Source of the DNA: Phycisphaerae bacterium
GTDB taxonomy: Bacteria; Planctomycetota; Phycisphaerae; UBA1845; Fen-1342
Direction of reading: 5' to 3'
DNA: 11,893 bases
Assembly (NCBI GenBank): GCA_022842805.1
Contig: JALHOX010000095.1
Location: forward strand, 1-11,893
Of this stretch, positions 5,384 through 11,718 are shown one piece after another. Position 1 is the first letter of the stretch; every line of letters starts with the position of its first letter. The notes beneath the pieces were generated by a model. The model saw only the letters and a list, made by a program, of their open reading frames with translations. It made no database searches and had not been told where the DNA came from. The translations under genes were made by a program, and so were the position numbers.

Positions 5384-5546
5384 ACGGCTCGGCGATCCCC
5401 GGCGAATGCCGGCGGGACTACAGGAATCACAAGGTTGCGGGTTCGAGTCCCGCCTCGGCAAACGGGCGACCGTTTCTGAGTAGCTCAACTGGATAGAGCA
5501 TGCGATATGTCTCGCCAAAACTCGTCGCCTGGGATCGCCGCGCCGT
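5384..5546 (+). ncRNA. Y-RNA-like element Y4 with permuted tRNA-like module split in the anticodon loop
   Basis: The outer helix 5384-5405 with 5525-5546 has about 20 pairs and two mismatches; its sequence is unrelated to Y2/Y3. Internal loop ATGCC opposite AAAAC and nearby bases; inner helix GGCGGGAC (5411-5418) with GTCTCGCC (5509-5516). The core holds TCACA (5427-5431, the 3' anticodon-stem strand), variable AGGTT and T arm 5437-5453 with loop TTCGAGT. Acceptor 3' strand CTCGGCA starts at 5454, and AAACGG-GCGA-CCGTTT (5460-5475) caps it with a GNRA-type loop. Acceptor 5' strand ends CTGAG (5476-5480), then TA and D arm 5483-5499 with AACTGGATA loop. TGCGA (5501-5505) pairs 4/5 with TCACA. 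The Y stem thus takes the place of the anticodon loop, unlike Y2/Y3. Bases 5547-5650 form the rtcB leader; I see only the palindrome TTCGCGCGAA there. Confidence 0.82.
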
Positions 5547-5650
5547 TTGCGAACTCGGGCGCGCGCTGAGCATGTGAGTATCTGCGTTGTTTCGCGCGAA
5601 GCTTTGAAGTCCGAAAGAATGACCGTCAGTCAAGGACGTAAGATAAACCA

Positions 5651-7183
5651 ATGACTACTGAAACCGACCATACGCCGACGACCCAGACTCCCGCCGCCGG
5701 CCGCTTCGTCGCCACCGGTGAGGCCACGGCGCTTCTGCCCGTGCCGCGGGCCGGCGTTTCGCCGATTACTGTGATCGGCACGCCGCCCATTCGGGATACG
5801 TTTGATGAGCCTTGCATCAAGCAGGCGATCAACTCGCGGCTCGCGCCGGGCGTCACCGACATCGTGCTCAACCCCGACGCGCACTCCGGCTATGGCGCGC
5901 CGGTGGGTTGCGTGCTGGTGTCGCCGTCGCACATCTATCCCGGCCCGGTCGGCGTCGACATCAAGTGTTCGATGAGCCTGCTGCAGCTCGACCTGCCCGA
6001 GCGCGCCGTCGCCGATCGTCGCGTTCGACGCGAGTTGATCGACGCTATCACGGCGCGCACGCCGACCGGCGCGGGTCGTGAATATCGGCAGGCTCGCAAG
6101 GGTCGCCAGATCGAGATGTCGCTGGCTCGCCGCGCGGTGACCGAGGGTGCGTCGGCCGGTGTGCTGGCGGAGTTGGGCATTCCGGTGGAGTGGGCGCAGC
6201 GCTGCGAGGATTCGCATCATGTCGGCCACGATGGCACGACGGATGCGCTGCTGGGGCGGCTCGACCACCTGACGCCCGATGCGAAGTCGCGCGAGTTTTT
6301 CCGCGTGAAGATGTCGCAGCTCGGTTCCTACGGCGGCGGCAACCACTTTGGCGAGTGCGAGATCATCGAGGTCGATGACAACGGGCGGGCCCGTGCCGCG
6401 GCGGAGGTCTTCGGCCTGCGCGACAAGCATGTGGCGTTTCTCTCGCATTGCGGTTCGCGCGGCTGGGGCGCGCGGCTGGCCGACGGGCAGTTTCGCGATA
6501 TACGGGTGATGTTTGAGACGCGCGGCATCGAGCTGCCGGGCGGTGATCGACACATGGTCCACGCCGAGCTGGGCACGGCGGAGGCGGACGCGTATCTCGA
6601 CGACATGGCGCTCGGCGCGAATTTCGCGACGGTCAATCACATGCTGATCAACGCGCTCGTGCTGGAGGCGTTTCAGGAGGTGATTCCGGGCGTGACGGGT
6701 CGGCTGGTGTATTTCATCAGCCACAACATCGCGCGGCGCGAGACGATCGACGGGCGCGAGGCGTGGGTGCATCGCAAGGGCGCGACGCGGGCGTTTCCCG
6801 CGGGTCATCCGGCGCTGCAGGACACGCCCTTCGCCGCGACGGGCCACCCGATCCTGCTGCCCGGCAATCCGCAGGATGGTTCGTCGGTGATGGTGGCTGA
6901 GCAGGGCGCGAAGCTCTCGTGTTACAGCGTGAACCACGGCGCGGGTCGGCGCATGAGCCGAACGGCGGCGAACAAGACGCTGGACCAGCAGCGGATCGAC
7001 GCGAGTTTTGAGAAGGCCGACATTCTGACGAATTGTCGCAACTATCCGCGCGACGAGGCGCCGCGGGCGTACAAGGATTTTGAAGAGGTGCTGAAGAGCG
7101 TGAAGCTGGCCGGCCTCGCGAGCGAGGTGGCGCGGCTGCGGGCGCGGTTCGTGATCAAGGATGGCGACAAGGCGGACGATTGA
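5651..7183 (+). CDS. rtcB: RtcB, GTP-dependent 3'-5' RNA ligase
   Basis: RtcB joins RNA 2',3'-cyclic-phosphate or 3'-phosphate ends to 5'-OH ends with GTP and Mn2+, repairing cleaved tRNAs and other RNAs. The 510-aa protein carries the family residues: PDAH (Asp76, His78), GVDIKCSM with Cys106, GGGNHFGE with His232, SHCGSRGWG with His266, SHNIARRE with His358, and the guanylylation site SVNHGAGR with His429. This points to an active enzyme. It is longer than E. coli RtcB (408 aa) and nearer to the longer bacterial and archaeal forms. AAGGA at 5632-5636 is 14 nt before ATG 5651, rather far, so the start is probable rather than certain; the first 20 residues look unstructured. It follows the Y RNA array and sits 2 nt from rtcA, so the two are likely co-translated. 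Confidence 0.96.
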   Translation: MTTETDHTPTTQTPAAGRFVATGEATALLPVPRAGVSPITVIGTPPIRDTFDEPCIKQAINSRLAPGVTDIVLNPDAHSGYGAPVGCVLVSPSHIYPGPVGVDIKCSMSLLQLDLPERAVADRRVRRELIDAITARTPTGAGREYRQARKGRQIEMSLARRAVTEGASAGVLAELGIPVEWAQRCEDSHHVGHDGTTDALLGRLDHLTPDAKSREFFRVKMSQLGSYGGGNHFGECEIIEVDDNGRARAAAEVFGLRDKHVAFLSHCGSRGWGARLADGQFRDIRVMFETRGIELPGGDRHMVHAELGTAEADAYLDDMALGANFATVNHMLINALVLEAFQEVIPGVTGRLVYFISHNIARRETIDGREAWVHRKGATRAFPAGHPALQDTPFAATGHPILLPGNPQDGSSVMVAEQGAKLSCYSVNHGAGRRMSRTAANKTLDQQRIDASFEKADILTNCRNYPRDEAPRAYKDFEEVLKSVKLAGLASEVARLRARFVIKDGDKADD

Positions 7184-7185
7184 GC

Positions 7186-8199
7186 ATGATCCAGATCGAC
7201 GGGGCAAAGGGCGAGGGCGGCGGCCAGATTCTGCGCACGTCGCTGGCGATGTCGATGGCGACGGGGCAGCCGTTTCGCATCGTCAACATCCGCGCCGCGC
7301 GGCCCAAGCCGGGGCTGATGCGACAGCACCTGACGTGCGTGCTGGCGGCGGCAGAGATCTGCGGCGCGCAGGTGACCGGCGCGAGCGTCGGTTCGGCGAT
7401 CGTCGAGTTTTCGCCGGGCAAGCCGAAGGCCGGCGAATATGTGTTTCGCATCGGCACCGCCGGCGGCACGATGCTCGTCTTGCAGGCGGTGCTTCCGGCG
7501 CTGCTGCGCGTGGAGGGGCGATCGACGATTCGCGTCGAAGGCGGCACGCACGCCAAGGCCGCGCCGCCATTCGAATTCTTCGAGCGTTGTCTGATGCCGC
7601 TGCTCAATCGCTGCGGCGCGAGCGTGCGGGCGCGGCTGGAGCGGCGTGGTTTCTATCCTGCGGGCGGCGGCAGCGTCTTCATTGAGGTTGAGCCGTCGAG
7701 CGGGGTTAAGCCGCTGGAGCTGCTTGAGCGCGGCGAATTTCGCGGTTCGCGCGCGACGGTCATTCTGTCGCGCCTGCCGCACGAGATCGCCGATCGCGAG
7801 CTGGCGGTTCTGCGCGGCCGTCTGTCGCTCGATGAATCGGGGCTGCAAGTTGTGCACGTTGAGCAGGCGGTCGGCCCCGGGAATGCGCTCGCGGTCGAGT
7901 ACGAGTATGAGCATCTGACCGAGGTCTTCTCGGCCATGGGCGAGCCCGGGCGTCGGGCCGAGAGTGTGGCCGAGGAGGCGGCGAACGCCGTGCGAAATTA
8001 CCTGCGCGGCGGACGCCCGGTCGGCCCGCACCTTGCGGATCAGCTTATGACGCCGCTCTGTCTGCTGGCCGGCGGGCGCTACGCGACGGGCCCGCTGACC
8101 GAGCATTCGCGGACCAATATCGAGGTGTTGCGACAGTTCGGCGGCGAGGTGGCGGCGAGCGACGATGGCGTCATCGAGGTCGCGCCACTCAACGAGTAG
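7186..8199 (+). CDS. rtcA: RtcA, RNA 3'-terminal phosphate cyclase
   Basis: RtcA uses ATP to convert RNA 3'-phosphate ends to 2',3'-cyclic phosphates, making ends that RtcB can use. The 337-aa protein matches the E. coli enzyme (338 aa). It begins MIQIDGAKGEGGGQILRTS, has the cyclase signature RRGFYPAGGG (153-162) and the adenylated histidine in TEHSRTN (His307). The ATG at 7186, 2 nt after the rtcB stop, is preferred to an overlapping TTG at 7180 because family members start MI(A/Q)LDG-like. Its likely ribosome site, AAGGCGG, lies in the rtcB 3' end. It is the last gene of the operon. A 5-bp GC hairpin at 8204-8216 lies just after the stop, without a T-tract. Confidence 0.96.
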   Translation: MIQIDGAKGEGGGQILRTSLAMSMATGQPFRIVNIRAARPKPGLMRQHLTCVLAAAEICGAQVTGASVGSAIVEFSPGKPKAGEYVFRIGTAGGTMLVLQAVLPALLRVEGRSTIRVEGGTHAKAAPPFEFFERCLMPLLNRCGASVRARLERRGFYPAGGGSVFIEVEPSSGVKPLELLERGEFRGSRATVILSRLPHEIADRELAVLRGRLSLDESGLQVVHVEQAVGPGNALAVEYEYEHLTEVFSAMGEPGRRAESVAEEAANAVRNYLRGGRPVGPHLADQLMTPLCLLAGGRYATGPLTEHSRTNIEVLRQFGGEVAASDDGVIEVAPLNE

Positions 8200-8203
8200 C
8201 GAG

Positions 8204-8216
8204 CGGCGGCCCGCCG
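8204..8216 (+). terminator. Possible weak terminator hairpin after rtcA
   Basis: CGGCG-GCC-CGCCG, a 5-bp stem 4 bp past the rtcA stop with no T-tract. It may be a coincidence of GC-rich DNA; the rest of the 110-bp convergent gap shows nothing clearer. Confidence 0.25.
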
Positions 8217-8310
8217 GTGGATGAGGTCTTCGTGGGCCAGGGCGCCGCCGATTTTCGAACGACACATTCGTCGGCCTGCGAGCCGCAGACCGCTACCCGA
8301 ATGCGGACCG

Positions 8311-8835
8311 CTATTCAGAAATCTGCATCTTCTCCCACGACTCGCGAACGCGGTGCAGGCCGTGGACGCAGCATTCGAATTCCTGGCCGAGGTGGGCCAG
8401 GAGGTCGCTGGGCGGGTCCGTGTTGGGCGGGGTCAGTTCGCTGGCGATGAGATAGGAGCGGCGACCCTGCATGAGGTACTCGCGCAGGCGGTCTGTGCCC
8501 TGATTGCGACGGGCGCGGAGGGCCTCGGGATAGACGCCGGTCCAGAAGAGCGTGAAGTCGCCGATGTAGCGGTTGATGACGCGGGTGCGTTCGGTGTCGG
8601 AGCAGGTCTGCGGAAGCATCGCATCGGCTTGCATGCGCGAAACTTCGCGGATCGTCTGCCCATCGGCGGTGGTGAGGGCGAAGATGCGATCGGCATGGAC
8701 ATAGTCGACCAATAGGTCGGCGAGGTAGCCGGTGAGGCGCGGGCTGCAGATGCCCAGCTCGCTCAGGAAGACCTGATCGACGAGGCCGCCGAAGAGTTGG
8801 CGAAGCGTTACGTGATTTTCAAAGCGCGGAGCCAT
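8311..8835 (-). CDS. Hypothetical protein, 174 aa
   Basis: I do not recognise this protein. It has good coding signs: GAAGGT at 8841-8846 gives a Shine-Dalgarno 5 nt before the ATG, and the composition is normal for a soluble globular protein. No signal peptide or membrane segment is visible. The most distinctive stretch is RYIGDFTLFWTGVYPEAL (89-106), and the protein has five cysteines, including adjacent Cys155-Cys156. It is mostly helical in appearance and contains many charged residues. It is convergent with rtcA, so it is not in the RNA-repair operon, and I see no sequence-based reason to tie it to that pathway. Confidence 0.7.
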   Translation of the reverse strand: MAPRFENHVTLRQLFGGLVDQVFLSELGICSPRLTGYLADLLVDYVHADRIFALTTADGQTIREVSRMQADAMLPQTCSDTERTRVINRYIGDFTLFWTGVYPEALRARRNQGTDRLREYLMQGRRSYLIASELTPPNTDPPSDLLAHLGQEFECCVHGLHRVRESWEKMQISE

Positions 8836-8969
8836 CGGACACCTTCATCGCTCGACTGCCGCCGGACTGTATTCGCGCAATCAGCGTCGGAGAGCAGGAG
8901 ACCGGCACACCGGACCCTGCGAGACGCCGACTTTACGTGCGCGCGTGTCTGCAGCAGTACCCAATATGA

Positions 8970-8975
8970 ATCATA
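8970..8975 (-). promoter_or_regulatory. Possible -10 box for the hypothetical gene
   Basis: On the minus strand TATGAT lies about 135 bp before the start of the 174-aa gene, in a locally AT-richer stretch. The -35 region (TGGGAC around 8993-8998) is a poor match, so this is tentative. The rest of the 393-bp gap 8836-9228 shows no convincing gene; it ends with the hairpin at 9174-9206. Confidence 0.25.
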
Positions 8976-9173
8976 GGAATTCAGACGAGCGTGTCCCAGA
9001 GAAATTCGCGCGAAACGGGGGGTGGGTCGGCGAGTTTCCGCCCCGGCCCGATCGCGCGGCGACGGCAGGGCAGATGTTCTGGGGCGTTCGGGCGAAGACT
9101 TGACGCGACATTGCGCAAGCGAGGCCGCCAGGCTCACACGCGGGTGGCGCGATACCTAACGTCCCGCGATCGC

Positions 9174-9206
9174 GAGCCGCGACGCCGACCACGTCGCTTG
9201 CGGCTC
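9174..9206 (-). terminator. Hairpin downstream of the FG-GAP gene
   Basis: GAGCCGC (9174-9180) pairs with GCGGCTC (9200-9206), and inner GACG (9181-9184) pairs with CGTC (9192-9195) around a 7-nt loop, with GCTT bulged. It begins 23 bp after the FG-GAP stop on the minus strand. No T-tract follows, so factor-independent termination is doubtful. The AAGCGAGAGCCGCAAGCGAC wording on the minus strand looks like a short genomic repeat. Confidence 0.4.
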
Positions 9207-9228
9207 TCGCTTGCGATTTAGCCGGGGT

Positions 9229-10773
9229 TCATGGGCCGGTGAGCAAGGTGACAAAGCCGGAGATGTCGCCCACTGTGACGAAGCCGTCGCGATTTGTGTC
9301 GGCGGCGAGCATGATGCAAGTGGGATAATGGACGGCGTATTCCGCGGGGTCGGTGAGGGCGAGCACAAAGCCGCCGATGTCGCCGACGGTGATGAAGCCG
9401 TCGCAGTTCATATCGCCGTAAAAGGTTGGGCCGACGCGTCCGGCGAGGACATAAACAACGCCGTCGCCGCGCGTGATTGTGGCGGCGCTGTCGCCCTGAC
9501 CGGTGAGGACATAGTCGTTGCGTCCGTCGCCGTTGAGATCGTTGAGTCCAAAGCCGTCGAAGCCGGCCTGGGTGTTGGGGATGTTGCAGGTCATGGTTTG
9601 CAAGACGGCCCGTGAGGCGGAGGAAAAGAGCAGACCCTGGCCGGCCTGCGTAGCGCCGGCGCTGCCGATCCAGTTGGCGACGAACAGGTCGGCGCGGCCG
9701 TCGCCATCTGCATCGGTGACCATGCGGCCGATGCCGAATCCGACGCCGGCCATGCTGCCGGTGAACTGGGCGATTTCGGTCCCGGTGGCGCCGCTGAAGA
9801 CATAAGCCTTGCCGGTGGTCGCGCCGAGGCTGTTGTCCGAAAAGTCGTTGATGTAGACATCATCCGTGCCGTCGCCATCGAAGTCGCCGGCGGAGTTCAT
9901 GAAGAAGAAGCCGAAGTCGACGGCGGACGGCGCCGGGACGAGCGTGGGGCGAATCGTGAGGCCGGTGGCGCTGGAATAGATGTAGGCGCGGCCGCCGCGC
10001 GTGGGCAGTCCGTCGTTCCGAGCGGCGACTACGACGTCGCGTTTACCATCGCCGTCGAGGTCGCCGATGCTGCAGACGGCGGTGCCATGGTTGTTGGCGT
10101 TGGCGAGGCCGTCCATGGTGCGAACAACGGCGCCGTCGGCGCCGGAGAGGAGGTAGACCCGGCCGGCGTTGGTTCCGGTCGCGTCGTGTAGCGTGGCGCT
10201 GGCGATCACCTCGGGCACGCCGTCGCCGTTGAGATCGCTGTAGAGGCCGCTGACGTTGTTGCCGAAGCGGTCGCTGGGGTTCACGCCCGGCACCTGCCAG
10301 ATGAGGCCGAAGGGCGGTGCGCCGCTAAAGGTCAGCACGCGTCCGCGGACACCGGGGCTGCTGTTGAATGGCTGACCGGCGGCGCCGGCGATGATGTCGT
10401 GAATGCCGTCGCCGTTCAGGTCGCCCGCGTCGTCGACGGATTGGCCCATGAATTCGTTGCCGGTCGTGCCGGTGTAGGTGCTGATGAGCGCGCCGGTCGC
10501 GCCCGAGTGGAGATAGACGCGTCCGCCGTTGGTGATGGCGGCATCGCTGAAGGGCGCGCCAAGCAGCAAGTCCCGTTTGCCGTCGCCATCGACGTCGGCG
10601 ATCGGGTTGCCGTAGTAGCCGAGGAACTCGCCCGGCGCGCCGCGCAGGGTGTAGAGCACCTGCTGGGCGGGCTCGACGAACTGGGCCGAGGCGGCGCTGG
10701 CGAGCAGCCCTCCGGCAAGGACAGGTGCGAAAGCCAAGGGGGAGGCGAAGCGACGAAGTGGGGCGTGAGTCAT
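9229..10773 (-). CDS. Secreted FG-GAP repeat protein with dockerin-like C-terminal calcium loops
   Basis: A 514-aa exported protein. Residues 1-30 form a signal peptide (basic MTHAPLRR, hydrophobic core, ASA before QF). Seven FG-GAP calcium motifs of the form DxDGDGxxD or DxNGDGxxD start at 60, 118, 180, 238, 297, 354 and 412, spaced 57-62 residues, which predicts one seven-bladed integrin-like propeller. The C terminus has two EF-hand-like loops, DMNCDGFITVGD (454-465) and DTNRDGFVTVGD (492-503), each followed by a GGF/SGF helix: a dockerin-like tail seen in many planctomycete surface proteins. Its partner and role are unknown. Reading back in frame would give a longer ORF to 10962, but ATG 10773 has a strong Shine-Dalgarno and places the signal peptide at the N terminus. 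Divergent from ogt. Confidence 0.88.
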   Translation of the reverse strand: MTHAPLRRFASPLAFAPVLAGGLLASAASAQFVEPAQQVLYTLRGAPGEFLGYYGNPIADVDGDGKRDLLLGAPFSDAAITNGGRVYLHSGATGALISTYTGTTGNEFMGQSVDDAGDLNGDGIHDIIAGAAGQPFNSSPGVRGRVLTFSGAPPFGLIWQVPGVNPSDRFGNNVSGLYSDLNGDGVPEVIASATLHDATGTNAGRVYLLSGADGAVVRTMDGLANANNHGTAVCSIGDLDGDGKRDVVVAARNDGLPTRGGRAYIYSSATGLTIRPTLVPAPSAVDFGFFFMNSAGDFDGDGTDDVYINDFSDNSLGATTGKAYVFSGATGTEIAQFTGSMAGVGFGIGRMVTDADGDGRADLFVANWIGSAGATQAGQGLLFSSASRAVLQTMTCNIPNTQAGFDGFGLNDLNGDGRNDYVLTGQGDSAATITRGDGVVYVLAGRVGPTFYGDMNCDGFITVGDIGGFVLALTDPAEYAVHYPTCIMLAADTNRDGFVTVGDISGFVTLLTGP

Positions 10774-10780
10774 CGGGGAT

Positions 10781-10787
10781 TTCCTCC
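10781..10787 (-). promoter_or_regulatory. Shine-Dalgarno deciding the FG-GAP protein start
   Basis: GGAGGAA on the minus strand, 7 nt before ATG 10773, selects this start over the in-frame extension to 10962. Confidence 0.8.
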
Positions 10788-10990
10788 AGCGGGTGGTCGC
10801 GATGAGCGGGCAGCGCTGGCTCAGGGCGCAGCCGGGTGTGTGGTTCGGCACACCGTTTTCGAGCATCGCGATCGAAGACTCACCATAGCCCCGCCCCCGG
10901 ACAACTCTCTTTCGAAATCTTGTCATTGTGGTCGGCCGCCGAAATTGGCAGTTTTTTTGCACAGGCGGCTGGTCGGAGCGGGGTTGGGCC

Positions 10991-10996
10991 TATACT
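10991..10996 (+). promoter_or_regulatory. Candidate -10 box of ogt
   Basis: TATACT is a 5/6 match to the vegetative -10 consensus, 60 bp before ogt. The -35 region at the right spacing (GCTGGT, 10968-10973) is weak. This lies in the 282-bp divergent gap 10774-11055, where I found no clear promoter for the minus-strand gene. Confidence 0.4.
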
Positions 10997-11055
10997 GCGG
11001 GAGTAGCGAACACAATCCGAACATCGCTCAACGATTCACCGCCTGGAGGCCGCAC

Positions 11056-11616
11056 ATGTCGCTCGCGTATTGCACGCTGGAAACGTCGAGGGGGTTCGCC
11101 GGGTTTGTAGCCGGTCCGGCCGGGTTGCGGCGCGTCTATCTGCCGGAGCCGACGGAAACGGCGATTCTGCGCAAGATCCATGCGGATGAGCCCGAGGCCG
11201 CCGATCGCCTGCGGCTGATGCCTGCACTCGCCGATGGACTGCGGCGATACTTCGCCGGTAAGCCGGTGACGTTCGAGGTCGAGTTGGACATCGGCGAATT
11301 CACGCCGTTTCAGCAGGCCGCACTGCGGGCGTGCGCCGCTGTGGGCTATGGCGAAACGGCGACCTACGGCGAACTGGCGGAGCGCATCGGTCACGCCGGC
11401 GCGGCGCGGGCGGTGGGCAGCTCCATGGCCCGCAATCGCATTCCGATTGTGATTCCATGTCATCGGATCGTCGGTGCGAACAACGGGATGTGCGGCTTCT
11501 CGGGCCCGGGCGGTGTGGCTTCGAAGGAGGCGCTGTTGAAGATGGAGCGCGAAGCCAGCGCAAGCGCGGTGGAAACGTCGCGGCGGACGCGGGCGCAAAA
11601 GCTGGTCGCGGTCTGA
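11056..11616 (+). CDS. ogt: Methylated-DNA--protein-cysteine methyltransferase (O6-alkylguanine DNA alkyltransferase)
   Basis: A suicide DNA-repair protein that moves an alkyl group from O6-alkylguanine to its own cysteine. The 186-aa product has the family layout: a divergent N-terminal domain (1-80), then the DNA-binding domain from FTPFQQAALRA (82-92). That domain includes the helix-turn-helix with ARAVGSSMARN (117-127) and the active site IPIVIPCHRIVG (129-140) with Cys135, followed by GFSGPGGVASKEALLKME (147-164). The C-terminal tail (about 165-186) is basic and extra to the core. ATG 11056 is chosen because GGAGG at 11045-11049 lies 6 nt before it; the longer upstream reading in this frame is antisense to the FG-GAP gene. 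It looks monocistronic. Confidence 0.95.
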   Translation: MSLAYCTLETSRGFAGFVAGPAGLRRVYLPEPTETAILRKIHADEPEAADRLRLMPALADGLRRYFAGKPVTFEVELDIGEFTPFQQAALRACAAVGYGETATYGELAERIGHAGAARAVGSSMARNRIPIVIPCHRIVGANNGMCGFSGPGGVASKEALLKMEREASASAVETSRRTRAQKLVAV

Positions 11617-11640
11617 GTGTGTCCGATTCGGTGCCGATCG

Positions 11641-11674
11641 AAAAAACCGTCAGACGATCGAATCGCCTGACGGT
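11641..11674 (-). terminator. Intrinsic terminator of the right-end minus-strand gene
   Basis: ACCGTCAG (11646-11653) pairs with CTGACGGT (11667-11674). One mismatch follows, then CGAT/ATCG closes on a 3-nt loop. On the minus strand the hairpin runs into T6 (11646-11641), the standard intrinsic form, 45 bp after the stop of the partial gene. For ogt on + there is no T-tract after it. Confidence 0.85.
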
Positions 11675-11718
11675 CGGGTTGTGCATGACCGCAATGTCTT
11701 CGCGGATTGAGCCGGTGC

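Noticed and set aside
4984..5546. CRISPR array
   Set aside because: Repeats occur only two to four times, are paired arms of RNA folds about 215 bp apart, and there is no regular repeat-spacer pattern or cas gene.
5630..8265. Long minus-strand frames opposite rtcB and rtcA
   Set aside because: Arg/His-rich shadows of two clearly recognised genes with intact catalytic motifs on +.
8808..9192. Small minus-strand frames in the gap before the 174-aa gene
   Set aside because: Arg/Ser/Pro-rich composition, no good ribosome site, overlapping each other in different frames; typical of noncoding GC-rich DNA.
10774..10962. 63-residue N-terminal extension of the FG-GAP protein
   Set aside because: The extension lacks coding character and would bury the signal peptide; the Shine-Dalgarno at 10781-10787 supports ATG 10773.
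10399..11055. 219-residue N-terminal extension of the alkyltransferase frame
   Set aside because: It is antisense to the FG-GAP gene and its upstream region; the family length and Shine-Dalgarno fit ATG 11056.
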